Assembly (NCBI RefSeq): GCF_001549985.1
Contig: NZ_LROZ01000011.1
Location: 59,630-123,629 of the forward strand
Origin: Myroides odoratus
GTDB taxonomy: Bacteria; Bacteroidota; Bacteroidia; Flavobacteriales; Flavobacteriaceae
DNA: 64,000 bases
Direction: 5' to 3'
In this document: positions 35,751 to 44,581 of the stretch, piece after piece
How the letters are laid out: every line of letters starts with the position of its first letter
How positions within the stretch are numbered: position 1 is the stretch's first letter
Position numbers and translations under genes: made by a program
The notes under the pieces: generated by a model
What the model was told of the DNA's origin: nothing
Seen by the model: the letters and a program-made list of their open reading frames with translations, nothing else
Databases searched by the model: none

Positions 35751-38423
35751 TTAGGGCTCCACACTTCCTGGAGCCTTGTATTCCTCTAGATTCTTTTTAA
35801 TTTGAATGACGCTATAATCCTCTTGCATAATTGGAATATAAGCAGGGTCATCGCCCAAACGACCAATCATTCGCTCTGCCTCTACTTTGGATTTAAAACC
35901 ATGTAAGACGTATATCTTCGCTGATGGAGTGTAATAGTCTTCTGTGAATTTTAATCCTGTACCCGACTCAACACCAGCTAAACGTTGCATATTCGATTTT
36001 TTCGCTGCAAAATCAGCTATTTTTTCCGTTGGCACGGCAACGATTATTTTCCAGTTACTTGAATCCGTTGTTGCAAATTGTTTCCCTTCTAAAGCAGGTA
36101 TTACGCGTTCCAACAACTGAGAAGCCTCTCTTCCTTCTGCGGTTGAGCTATATGTCAGGGCTAAGTAATTCAGCGCTTCTTTGTATTTTTTCACCCCTTC
36201 TGTTCGAGCAATAATCATGGCATTCAACAGCTCAAACTTGCTGACATAAGCATCATCGATACGCTCCAATGCGTTTTTCATCATGGCCTTGGCCTCTTCA
36301 TAATTCTCTGCCTTGAATACTTGGTAGATTCCTGCATAGACTTGTTCTGGCGCTAAATCACCATCACTGCCTATACTTAGGTTTTGCATCAATTTGGCAT
36401 ATCTCGATTCCGGATAAGTAGCAATAATCTGCGCTTTCATCTGAGCTGCTTTTGCTGGATCTTTTTCCTGATAGAGCTTATACAACTTGTACATCGTAGG
36501 TAAAATCAATCGCTCTTTAGGATCAAACGTCAATAGTCGTTCCAATCGATCAATTCCTTCCTCGATCTTTCCAAAACGCTCGCTGTAAATCGCACCTAAT
36601 TCAAAATAAGCTAAATCCCTATCCTCTTTTAACTTGGCAATTTGGGTACTATCGGAAGGAATTTTACCCACATAGGTATCCAATTGATAGCGTGGATCAA
36701 CAAAATCGTCTTGTTGTTTCTCCTTCTTCTGATTTTCAGCTAAAGCTTCTTCCTCCTCTTCTTCATTGTTGTTATTCATCGAAGATTGCATTGCGCTCCA
36801 TCTCCAATTGTCAGTGAGTAGTCGGTTCCCCCAACGGCGTTTAAAATCTTGTCGCCCACGGGTCAATGCTTGATTGGAGTAGAAATAGAACGTTGTCTTT
36901 CCGCCCATGCTTCCGAAGTTGGTTTCTCCAAACGATTTTTCAATAGCTTCACCAAAATTGGCTACATTAAAAAAGTCTGCTCCCGAATTGTTTTTTGTTC
37001 CCAAATTCGCTTGCATTTTTCGAAAATCTTCTTTGCGCAATTCATCAATAAACGCCTGAAAGTAAGCATTTTTCTCCTCTGTTGACATCGCAACTAAACG
37101 CAGTATACTGTCGTTTTTATGTGCAATTACCTCTAAATCGACTACTTCGCGCAGCGACTCTCTACGTTTGCTAATTCGAAACGTTTCTTTTGCTTTGGGA
37201 GGCAATAGCGCCAAAGCACTATCATAGTATTGCCCTGCCACTGCATATCCAGCCGAATTAAAATAAATATCAGCAATACTCAAAAAGTTTCTTGCTTTCA
37301 GCTGTTTATCTTCTTTTCCTACTTTAGCCGCTGTTTTCAAATAGGCCAGTGCCTTTTCTTCCTGATTGATATCGCGATAAAAAAGTCCAACTTGGCGATT
37401 CAACACATCGAGATATGGTCGATTATCTCGATCCTTCAACAAGCTATTGTATTGTTTTAAAAAGGCGACAGAATCTGTTTGTTTTGCGCCCGTTAATTCA
37501 AAAATCTCTGCATACGCATGCACTGTATATGTCCTCGGTGCTTTGCGATTCATCTCAATAATATTTTCAAAATGACGTGTAGCGTCTTCTTTTTTTCCTA
37601 ATCGCCCATTTAATTGGCCTAGGATATAATTATATCTTGCTTTCTCCTCTTGATTGGATACCAACCCTACTGCTGATTTTAATGCCGTACTTGCACTGTC
37701 TAATTGCTCGAGATTGATATACCCCTGCGCCAACATTGCATAGGCATCCGATTCTACTTGTTTGTTTAATCGTCCTTTGCGTTCTCGCAATAATTCTTTT
37801 AAATTTTTAATAGCTAAGTCATCATAGCGCAAGCGCAAGTTTGTTTTCTCCCGCCACACTTTTGCTTCAGCAATTAAATCACTATCTGGATATTTGTATA
37901 GAATATAGTTAAAGGCCTCTAAAGCAGGTACAAAACGACCATCGTAATAACGCGATTTACCCAATAACAAATAAGCATTTGCCATTTGGCTGTTGCGCTC
38001 TCTCCCCTTGATATACATGGAGTGTTTCTGAATTGCTTTTACCGCTTTGTTTTCAGCTCGCGTGAACCCTTGTCCATCTGTGCTTTCAGGAGATCCGAGG
38101 TCAGTTCCAGCAACAGCTAAATTGTCCAAGATACTTCCTTGTTTAGATTCTAGGGATACGCCTTTTTCAAATTCTCGTTCTGGGTCAACTTCAATTTGAA
38201 TACGCTCGATGGGTAAGATTTCCCAATAGTCATCAAAATAACCTTCCTTCAAAGCGTCGAGTGCTTCGGTATAAGATTCATCTCCGTGGAATAGAATATT
38301 GTACTTTGTTGTTAAAGCATGATATCCTCGATTCAACATCTTATCCTTTTTTACAGAACACGCTATAAAAGATATAATTAGCAGGATAATACCTCCTATC
38401 CGAATGACAAAATTTGTTTTCAA
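35751..38423 (-). CDS. porW: T9SS-associated TPR lipoprotein PorW/SprE
   Basis: An 890-residue lipoprotein (SFIAC, lipidated Cys22). After a conserved N-terminal block (MLNRGYHALTTKYNILFHGDESY) come many tetratricopeptide repeats between about residues 140 and 430, then a Gln/Glu-rich stretch (NNNNEEEEEEALAENQ near 560) and further TPR-like helices to about 790. It ends in a small SPOR-like fold that includes KIYVLHGFKSKVEAERMI. Length and N-terminus match SprE of Flavobacterium (PorW in Porphyromonas), required for gliding and T9SS and reported to link outer-membrane PorP/PorE parts to the motor. It heads the run into bactofilin and atp genes. No confident promoter was found upstream. Confidence 0.85.
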   Translation of the reverse strand: MKTNFVIRIGGIILLIISFIACSVKKDKMLNRGYHALTTKYNILFHGDESYTEALDALKEGYFDDYWEILPIERIQIEVDPEREFEKGVSLESKQGSILDNLAVAGTDLGSPESTDGQGFTRAENKAVKAIQKHSMYIKGRERNSQMANAYLLLGKSRYYDGRFVPALEAFNYILYKYPDSDLIAEAKVWREKTNLRLRYDDLAIKNLKELLRERKGRLNKQVESDAYAMLAQGYINLEQLDSASTALKSAVGLVSNQEEKARYNYILGQLNGRLGKKEDATRHFENIIEMNRKAPRTYTVHAYAEIFELTGAKQTDSVAFLKQYNSLLKDRDNRPYLDVLNRQVGLFYRDINQEEKALAYLKTAAKVGKEDKQLKARNFLSIADIYFNSAGYAVAGQYYDSALALLPPKAKETFRISKRRESLREVVDLEVIAHKNDSILRLVAMSTEEKNAYFQAFIDELRKEDFRKMQANLGTKNNSGADFFNVANFGEAIEKSFGETNFGSMGGKTTFYFYSNQALTRGRQDFKRRWGNRLLTDNWRWSAMQSSMNNNNEEEEEEALAENQKKEKQQDDFVDPRYQLDTYVGKIPSDSTQIAKLKEDRDLAYFELGAIYSERFGKIEEGIDRLERLLTFDPKERLILPTMYKLYKLYQEKDPAKAAQMKAQIIATYPESRYAKLMQNLSIGSDGDLAPEQVYAGIYQVFKAENYEEAKAMMKNALERIDDAYVSKFELLNAMIIARTEGVKKYKEALNYLALTYSSTAEGREASQLLERVIPALEGKQFATTDSSNWKIIVAVPTEKIADFAAKKSNMQRLAGVESGTGLKFTEDYYTPSAKIYVLHGFKSKVEAERMIGRLGDDPAYIPIMQEDYSVIQIKKNLEEYKAPGSVEP

Positions 38424-38766
38424 TATCTAGGTTAAACTTTATATAACAACTATTTTTTCGCTCTATTATTATTCACAAGACAGTAAAAATACATCACTTT
38501 TTAATACTTTATGCAAATATTGTTAAAAATTAAGGAGGAATAATCCCCTCTTGTATGAGGCAAATCACACTGCAAAGAAAAATAATGCACCATCATCCTT
38601 TTATTTTCATCCGCCATGATTGCTTAATGACATCAAATAAACCCATGCAAAATACAAAAGAAAAGGCGATTATAAATCAATGTAAATCATAAAATTGCGT
38701 AACAAAACACAAAAAAGCAGCACTCCTTTTGGGAGTACTGCTTCATGATATCCTGGGATCTATTTT
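38424..38766. other. Intergenic region upstream of porW
   Basis: 343 AT-rich bases between the 3' end of the ABC operon and the start of porW. Apart from the terminator at 38711-38744 I see no open frame, tRNA or structured RNA. The porW promoter must lie here, but no full TAnnTTTG match is present on the minus strand. Confidence 0.5.
38711..38744 (-). terminator. Terminator of the ABC exporter operon
   Basis: AAGCAGCACTCC and GGGAGTACTGCTT pair with one internal mismatch, and on the minus strand the hairpin is followed by TTTTTT. It is 23 bases after the stop of the ATP-binding gene. Confidence 0.75.
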
Positions 38767-39468
38767 TTAATTTACTGTACTAAAAAAGCCTTCTAGTTCT
38801 TGGTATGTTAACGTTTCGGTCAACACATCATGTTTCAGGACCCCTTTCTCTAGTGCGATAATACGATCAGATACTTCATAGGTATGTTGTAAATCGTGAC
38901 TAGAAATGATGATTGTCATGGCACGAGTTGCTCGTTTTTGTTTCACTAATTCTTTCAATCGAATTTGAGTCGACGGATCGAGATTTGCAAAAGGTTCATC
39001 TAAGATGACCAACTCAGGATTTCCAATAAAAGCACCTATGATGCCAATCTTCTTTTGGTTTCCCTTAGAAAAATCGCGAATGTATTTCTTTTGGTTTAGC
39101 ACCTCTCCATTAAAGAACGCACTGTGTTCTAAAACAAAAGCTTCAACTTCCGCCTTAGACCAACCGCGTAAGCTCCCTAAAAAGACAAAATATTCTTCTG
39201 CTGTCAAATAACCAATCAAGAATGTTTCATCTAAAAAAGCTGTCGTGTAATTTTTCCATTGTTCAGAAGAAGAAACCAATTGTCCTTTGGAATAAATATG
39301 CCCTGAACTAGGTTGAATCAAATCGAGTAACAAGCTAAAAAAGGTTGTTTTTCCAGCTCCATTATTCCCAACTAGGCCAATACTTTCGCCTTGTCCAAGT
39401 GTTAATGCCTCTAGCTGTAGAACCGTAGTTCCATTATATGTTTTATGTAAATTATCTACTTGTATCAT
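38767..39468 (-). CDS. ABC transporter ATP-binding protein
   Basis: A 233-residue ATPase subunit: Walker A GNNGAGKTT (residues 34-42), a degenerate signature FSKGNQKKIG (usual LSGGQ replaced by FSKGN, as in many ABC-2 type exporters), Walker B LVILDEPFANLDP and switch histidine in SSHDLQHT. It begins 8 bases after the permease gene 39477-40949 and forms a two-gene exporter operon with it. The degenerate signature is common in DrrA/CcmA-like ATPases. The transported substrate cannot be inferred. Confidence 0.9.
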   Translation of the reverse strand: MIQVDNLHKTYNGTTVLQLEALTLGQGESIGLVGNNGAGKTTFFSLLLDLIQPSSGHIYSKGQLVSSSEQWKNYTTAFLDETFLIGYLTAEEYFVFLGSLRGWSKAEVEAFVLEHSAFFNGEVLNQKKYIRDFSKGNQKKIGIIGAFIGNPELVILDEPFANLDPSTQIRLKELVKQKRATRAMTIIISSHDLQHTYEVSDRIIALEKGVLKHDVLTETLTYQELEGFFSTVN

Positions 39469-39476
39469 AACAGTTA

Positions 39477-40949
39477 CTATTTTTTATAAGCAGCTAGTGC
39501 TGCATATTTTTCACGGATGTAAATTTTTTCAATAAATTGGAACGCATATTTATAAAAGAATATTCCAGCCAATCCAATTAGAATCAACAAGACAAAGCCT
39601 CCCCAAAACGGATAAATCAGCGAACCGAGGAAATAAAAGAGGATGGGCAGCAATACTTTAGGCATACTAATCAACATCACGCGAAGGTTAAACGCATTTT
39701 TATCTCCAAATACATTTTTTGCTGCAGTTAAGTCCATGGGTGTTTTAAGGTATGCTCCTCCCCAAAGAACAAAATAACCGTTGATTCCAATATTAAAAAT
39801 CCCCATAGCGAGAATCAAGTAGAACAACTTTAGATCCACAAAAATATAAAAGAAGCACAGTATCGTCGAAACAAATGTACCCAGAGCGATAATCAACCAC
39901 TTTGACATGAGATAATCGCGATATGATACATTTTGCGTCATCAACAGCGGATAGTAGGAAGAATCCCAACTTGGCACATATTGTCCAAACAACATTAAGA
40001 ATCCTCCTGTTGAGAAAAAAGCAAGAAACACGGCGAAAGTCATGGGCATGGCTTCCTTTCCAGAAGTATTAAACATAAAAACTCCATAGAAAAGAAAAAC
40101 AACACTCATCAATACTGTTACCCTTGCTCTTTTATTTCTAACAATCAATCGAATATCGTTGCGCAAAAAACTCGCATAGCGACCAAATCGATCAAGCCAA
40201 CTCATCTCTAATGCAATTCCTTCTTTAATGCGTACTTTTTCTAAATCATCCAAATACATTCGTTTGAGAAAGAAACGATACGTACTCCAGATGAAAAGTC
40301 CCAAAACAAGAAAATAGACGCCTACACTTAATGGATATTGATAAGGCAAAACATAAAAATACTGCGTATATAAAGTAGGGTCAACGATATCATAATACTG
40401 CAACCCAAAACAAAGCGCAACAAATCCAAGCACTCCATAAAATACAGGGGCATAGGCGCTCATTAAAATCGCGACGCAATGCATCATAAATACAATACTA
40501 TAAATTGCCAACGTCCATGCTAAAACTGCAATACTGCTTTCTCCTTCAGCAATTGCAACGATTGCAAATGGAATAAAGAAAAACAGCTGTACAATATTAA
40601 ATGCGCTCAAAAAAGTTTTTCCTACATAAAAGGAAACAATCTTTGAACGAGGAATATTGAGAATCAGATAAGGTTTAATACTGGCTACTGGTCCTTTTTG
40701 CAAGAAAAAGCGGAACATTAATTCCAATGCAAAATAATAAATCAAGTAACGGCTTACAATTTCAATAGGGGTTGCTGTAGTGAAATACTCTTGGATACCG
40801 TGATAGGTAGCAATTCCAGCAAGCAACATCATAGACGCAAAATAAACAATAGCGAGCCACTTGAAAATAAGAACCACAATATCCATATTGCTCTTGTTTC
40901 CTCTGGCTAAGCGCTTCCGCTCTAAAGTAAAGAACCAATTGTACATCAT
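39477..40949 (-). CDS. DUF5687-like ABC exporter permease
   Basis: A 490-residue integral membrane protein with about 11-12 hydrophobic helices spread over its entire length, and a basic cytoplasmic loop (LKRMYLDDLEKVRIKEG) near the middle. Length, the start MMYNWFFTLERKRLARG and the neighbouring ATPase fit DUF5687, a Bacteroidota ABC permease family. It is the first gene of the exporter operon, 8 bases before the ATPase gene. Substrate is unknown; the assignment to DUF5687 is from memory of the family layout and not verified. Confidence 0.7.
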   Translation of the reverse strand: MMYNWFFTLERKRLARGNKSNMDIVVLIFKWLAIVYFASMMLLAGIATYHGIQEYFTTATPIEIVSRYLIYYFALELMFRFFLQKGPVASIKPYLILNIPRSKIVSFYVGKTFLSAFNIVQLFFFIPFAIVAIAEGESSIAVLAWTLAIYSIVFMMHCVAILMSAYAPVFYGVLGFVALCFGLQYYDIVDPTLYTQYFYVLPYQYPLSVGVYFLVLGLFIWSTYRFFLKRMYLDDLEKVRIKEGIALEMSWLDRFGRYASFLRNDIRLIVRNKRARVTVLMSVVFLFYGVFMFNTSGKEAMPMTFAVFLAFFSTGGFLMLFGQYVPSWDSSYYPLLMTQNVSYRDYLMSKWLIIALGTFVSTILCFFYIFVDLKLFYLILAMGIFNIGINGYFVLWGGAYLKTPMDLTAAKNVFGDKNAFNLRVMLISMPKVLLPILFYFLGSLIYPFWGGFVLLILIGLAGIFFYKYAFQFIEKIYIREKYAALAAYKK

Positions 40950-41024
40950 ATTTGTTTTTTAGTAGTTTACCTCATTAGTATGAGCCTTATACTAAACGTT
41001 ACAACATTTCTTCTCCATTTTCAT

Positions 41025-41062
41025 AAAAAAACCTTTCACACGATTGCGTGAAAGGTTTTTTA
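41025..41062. terminator. Orphan strong hairpin with A/T flanks between divergent genes
   Basis: AAAAAACCTTTCAC and GTGAAAGGTTTTTT form a 14-bp stem around ACGATTGC. It has the form of a two-way terminator, yet lies between two genes that start on either side (40949 minus and 41188 plus), where no transcript is expected to end. It may end a small RNA or act as an attenuator in the leader of the ABC operon. Confidence 0.6.
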
Positions 41063-41163
41063 CAAAACTAAAACCAAAAAACTACTATTATTGGTTTATA
41101 TATAACAAACATTAGGCCAAACATTGATTTCAAAAACAAAAAGTAGAATAGCAGAAATAATTT

Positions 41164-41171
41164 TATCTTTG
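41164..41171 (+). promoter_or_regulatory. -7 promoter element for the gene at 41188
   Basis: TATCTTTG matches TAnnTTTG fully and ends 16 bases before the ATG. No TTG is found at the -33 spacing. Confidence 0.4.
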
Positions 41172-41187
41172 CCCAAATTTTATTCAC

Positions 41188-41598
41188 ATGAAAAAAGACA
41201 TAGAAATACCCGAAGTAAAAAATGTAGAAATCGCCGTTGTAAAGGAGTATAATGAAGATTTTTTACAAGATGCTTGGTATGCTTATCTATTTAACAATAC
41301 ACAAGAAACCATGGAAGCTATTTTAGTTGTTTCTAAGGCAGAAGGTGAACTGAATGGAGAAAAGAGAAATTCAAGTATTTTCAGACATGCCTTTCCATCA
41401 TTAGCGGCAGGTGAATCGATCAAAGTAGAGCTATTGGATGAAGCTATTTTTGATTTACACAACACCTTTATGCTTACTTACTTTCAAGGGAATAAGCTTT
41501 ATGACAAAAATTTCGTATTCCCTGCTCAAAGTATCACTGATGAATCATTAGCAACGCTTACTTATGCAGACAAAAAGGGAATTACTGCCTCAAAATAG
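41188..41598 (+). CDS. Conserved small protein of unknown function
   Basis: A 136-residue soluble protein without signal peptide or membrane helix. It has mixed alpha/beta character with acidic residues throughout (pattern EYNEDFLQDAWYAYLFNNT, then EGELNGEKRNSSIFRHAF). I recall similar short Flavobacteriaceae proteins that are automatically named phenylalanyl-tRNA synthetase alpha, but nothing here resembles a class II synthetase core, and the length is far too short. It is single, with a promoter-like box just upstream, and is followed 89 bases later by a cytochrome gene. No function can be proposed from the sequence. Confidence 0.6.
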   Translation: MKKDIEIPEVKNVEIAVVKEYNEDFLQDAWYAYLFNNTQETMEAILVVSKAEGELNGEKRNSSIFRHAFPSLAAGESIKVELLDEAIFDLHNTFMLTYFQGNKLYDKNFVFPAQSITDESLATLTYADKKGITASK

Positions 41599-41687
41599 GT
41601 AGAAATCAATCCATTACACCCTTATTTATATTTATTCCGAATATTAGTTTCCCTACCTTAGTTCATCAACTCAAATTGTGAAAAGAT

Positions 41688-42101
41688 ATGAAACTAAAAA
41701 ACACTTGTATTGTATTAGGCTTTTTGGGCTTAATGATTAGCTTACTTTCGTTTACAAACACTACGGTGGTAACGGAAAGTACAGTAGACCCAACGGAATG
41801 GAAAAATCTAACGGTACTTCCGAAAGATATTTCGAAAGACGAGCTGAAAAAAGTGATGAAAGAATATAGTGCCGCTTTAGGCGTGAAATGTAGTTATTGC
41901 CATGCTCCTGCAGCCGAAGGTGATGGCTTAGATTTTGCTTCTGACGCTAAAAAAGAAAAGGACTTTGCTCGTCATATGATTGTGATGACCCGTAAAATCA
42001 ATGCAGAATATTTCAATTGGAACAATGATCCCAATCCTGAAAATAATAATGTGGTCACTTGTAACATGTGCCACAAAGGAAAAGCTAGCCCTAAGAAATA
42101 A
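41688..42101 (+). CDS. Dihaem c-type cytochrome
   Basis: A 137-residue exported protein with an N-terminal hydrophobic signal or anchor (about residues 5-23) and two CxxCH haem-attachment motifs, CSYCH at 68-72 and CNMCH at 125-129. The pattern DELKKVMKEYSAALGVKCSYCHAP resembles the small cytochromes of Bacteroidota grouped with the photosynthetic reaction-centre cytochrome c family (PF02276). It should act in the periplasm as an electron carrier. The haem axial ligands besides the two His cannot be fixed. It ends at a strong bidirectional terminator. Confidence 0.85.
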   Translation: MKLKNTCIVLGFLGLMISLLSFTNTTVVTESTVDPTEWKNLTVLPKDISKDELKKVMKEYSAALGVKCSYCHAPAAEGDGLDFASDAKKEKDFARHMIVMTRKINAEYFNWNNDPNPENNNVVTCNMCHKGKASPKK

Positions 42102-42120
42102 CGAGCATATCCTTAAAAAT

Positions 42121-42154
42121 AAAAAAGCTGCCTTGGTTTAGGCAGCTTTTTTTT
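42121..42154. terminator. Bidirectional terminator between the cytochrome gene and terC
   Basis: AAAAAAGCTGCC and GGCAGCTTTTTT pair around TTGGTTTA. A and T runs flank it, and it lies between convergent genes. Confidence 0.9.
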
Positions 42155-42165
42155 ATGTGTTTATA

Positions 42166-43161
42166 TTAGATTTCTGAAACATCCTTTTTCTTGGGAGGGA
42201 ACAGCAAAGAAAGCACTACAGATAGGGTCAATACACTTGCAATAACCGCCAAAGAAACCAATGAATCAATATGTACAAAAGGAGAGATAATCATCTTCAC
42301 TCCGATGAAGGACAAGATAATTGCTAAACCATATTTCAATTTCGAGAATTTATCCATGAAATTAGCTAGTAGGAAATAAAGCGAACGCAATCCTAAAATA
42401 GCAAAGATATTGGACGTATATAGAATGAATGGGTCATCAGGTGCAATAGCGAAAATCGCTGGAATACTATCTACCGCAAAAACTAAATCGGTAAACTCAA
42501 TCACCATCAACGCAACGAAAAGTGGGGTTACCATTTTTACGCCATTCTTTACGGTAAAGAATTTATCTCCATCGTATTCATTACTCACTTTAAAGAACTT
42601 ATGTACCATGCGTACAGCGAAGTTCTTGGTTAAGTCTTGTTCTTCACTGTGATCTTCTTTGGCAAACCAAGATTTGATTCCCGAAACCAATAAGAAAATC
42701 CCGAAAATAGTCAAGACAACGTTAATTTCAACCAGATGGCCAAATAGTTCAAATGCTGGTAAATACGTATGATTAATTAGCTCAACTCCGGCAAAGATAA
42801 AGATAGCTCTAAAGACTAAAGCGCCAATAATCCCCCAAAACAATACACGGTGATGTAATTCTTTCGGTACTTTAAAAAAGGTAAACACCAAAATGAATAC
42901 AAAAAGATTATCAATGGACAAGGCTTTTTCTATCCAATAAGCGGATTGGAAACGCGCAAAGTTTTCAAAGTCCATGTAGTAATAGATAACGCCACTAAAT
43001 ACCATGGCTAAACCGATCCATACTACCGTCCAAATTAACGCTTCTTTTGTGGAGACCACATGGCTATTTCGATTGAAAACACCTAAATCCAACAAAAGCA
43101 TAACTAATACTACAATTCCAAAAACAGCCAACAGGCCAGGGTGATTAATTAAATGATCCAT
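42166..43161 (-). CDS. TerC-family integral membrane protein
   Basis: A 331-residue membrane protein with 8-9 helices. Motifs typical of TerC are present: EKALSIDNLFVFILVF in helix 3 with conserved acidic residues, VLFWGIIGALVFRAIFI, and FTDLVFAVDSIPAIFAI in a later helix. Acidic residues in the membrane (Asp in SIDN and in VDS) are thought to bind metal. TerC relatives (Alx, MeeF) export manganese or load it on exported proteins; tellurite resistance is the historic name. A promoter with TAGTTTTG lies 23 bases upstream. It is a single-gene unit. Confidence 0.9.
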   Translation of the reverse strand: MDHLINHPGLLAVFGIVVLVMLLLDLGVFNRNSHVVSTKEALIWTVVWIGLAMVFSGVIYYYMDFENFARFQSAYWIEKALSIDNLFVFILVFTFFKVPKELHHRVLFWGIIGALVFRAIFIFAGVELINHTYLPAFELFGHLVEINVVLTIFGIFLLVSGIKSWFAKEDHSEEQDLTKNFAVRMVHKFFKVSNEYDGDKFFTVKNGVKMVTPLFVALMVIEFTDLVFAVDSIPAIFAIAPDDPFILYTSNIFAILGLRSLYFLLANFMDKFSKLKYGLAIILSFIGVKMIISPFVHIDSLVSLAVIASVLTLSVVLSLLFPPKKKDVSEI

Positions 43162-43183
43162 TTTATTTATTTTTTTAACAGGA

Positions 43184-43217
43184 CAAAACTAGTTGATATA
43201 TTTTCCCCCTAGACAAA
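43184..43217 (-). promoter_or_regulatory. Promoter of terC
   Basis: On the minus strand the -7 element reads TAGTTTTG (43184-43191) and a TTTG lies 22 bases upstream (43214-43217). Both match the Bacteroidota consensus, though the spacing is at the long end. Confidence 0.45.
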
Positions 43218-43364
43218 GCGTTATAACAAATTAGATATCAACAATTTACAACTAATTTTCAATACAGACTAAAAATAAAAAAAGCAACATAAAAAACTGT
43301 ATATCAGCCAATTATATTGCTTTATAGGATAAAAAAACCAATAACGGTCTTTTTTGTACTTTTT

Positions 43365-44360
43365 TTAATCTAATTTTTCAGTCAACTTTCTAAATGTTTT
43401 CTTAGGATCTTTGCCGTTGTACAAAATATCGTACACTGCATTGATAATAGGTGTTTTAGCACCGTATTTTGCATTGAGTTCATAAGCACTTTTGGTTGCG
43501 TAATACCCTTCTGCAATCATATTCATTTCCATCTGCGCTGATTTTACGGTATACCCCTTCCCGATCATATTACCGAACATGCGGTTACGAGAAAAGAGCG
43601 AATACCCTGTTACTAACAAATCGCCTAAATAGGCTGAATTATTAATATTGCGCTTCATGTGGTGCACCTTCTTGATAAACTTCTTCATTTCTCGAATAGC
43701 ATTGCTCATCAATAGCGCTTGAAAATTATCACCATAGCCTAATCCATGCGCCATTCCACAGGCAATCGCATAAATATTTTTCAGCACAGCAGCATATTCT
43801 GTTCCAATAATATCATCGGTTAATTTCACTTTGATATAATGGCTGCTGATGCAACTTTCAATGACTTTTGCATGTTCCTCGTTGCGACAAGCAATTGTGA
43901 GGTAAGATAAGCGTTCTAGAGCAACCTCTTCAGCATGACAAGGTCCTGTAATGACTGCGATGTTATCATACGATACATCATAGGTTTGATGGAAATGCTC
44001 TCCAACAATTAAGCTGGTTTCAGGAATAATTCCCTTAATGGCTGAAATCACCACTTTATTTTCTAAACTAACGTATAATTGTTCCATTTCTTCGCTCAAA
44101 AATGCGGAAGGAATAGCGAAAATTACGTAATCTGCATAAGAAACGGCCTTATTAATATCATTGATCAATAACAATTGATTGATATCAAATTCGACAGAAC
44201 TCAAATAATTAGGGTTATGATGGTTTACCTTAATTTCTTCTATCGCATTCTCATTTCTCATGTACCAGGCAATTTGCCCTAGATTCTCACTTAGCATTTT
44301 TACGATAGCTGTCGCCCAACTTCCCCCTCCAATTACTGCAAACTTTGGATAATCACTCAT
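43365..44360 (-). CDS. gpsA: Glycerol-3-phosphate dehydrogenase [NAD(P)+]
   Basis: A 331-residue cytoplasmic enzyme that makes sn-glycerol 3-phosphate from dihydroxyacetone phosphate for phospholipid synthesis. The Rossmann motif is IGGGSWATAI near residue 10, then VISAIKGI, ITGPCHAEEVA, and the active-site block EYAAVLKNIYAIACGMAHGLGYGDN with the catalytic lysine; LGDLLVTGYSLFSRNR follows. Length is standard. It has its own promoter (44381-44411). No hairpin terminator is seen after it, although a T-rich stretch follows, so read-through toward terC is possible. Confidence 0.95.
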   Translation of the reverse strand: MSDYPKFAVIGGGSWATAIVKMLSENLGQIAWYMRNENAIEEIKVNHHNPNYLSSVEFDINQLLLINDINKAVSYADYVIFAIPSAFLSEEMEQLYVSLENKVVISAIKGIIPETSLIVGEHFHQTYDVSYDNIAVITGPCHAEEVALERLSYLTIACRNEEHAKVIESCISSHYIKVKLTDDIIGTEYAAVLKNIYAIACGMAHGLGYGDNFQALLMSNAIREMKKFIKKVHHMKRNINNSAYLGDLLVTGYSLFSRNRMFGNMIGKGYTVKSAQMEMNMIAEGYYATKSAYELNAKYGAKTPIINAVYDILYNGKDPKKTFRKLTEKLD

Positions 44361-44380
44361 AATTTTAGCTTATAATAGGT

Positions 44381-44411
44381 CAAAAGTAACTAAAAAACTT
44401 AATGCAAACAA
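44381..44411 (-). promoter_or_regulatory. Promoter of gpsA
   Basis: Minus strand TACTTTTG (44381-44388) is a perfect -7 element and a TTG (44409-44411) lies 20 bases upstream. The start of transcription would be about 15 bases before the ATG. Confidence 0.55.
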
Positions 44412-44547
44412 TTGAAAAACTGTAAAACAATACGCTATAGTTCTAAGACTTTTACTTCATTCTCTTCTATACTTAGCAAGGATATACCGTATTCATCTAA
44501 ATACTGGCAATTCGTTTAGATCTTGCTCTCTTAATCGTATGATATAG

Positions 44548-44574
44548 AAAAAGAGCTGTCGAACAGCCCTTTTT
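44548..44574 (-). terminator. Terminator of the yicC-gmk-nadD operon
   Basis: AAAAAG-A-GCTGT and ACAGC-C-CTTTTT pair around a 3-base loop with one mismatch, and a T run follows on the minus strand, 7 bases after the nadD stop. Confidence 0.7.
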
Positions 44575-44581
44575 CATTTTT

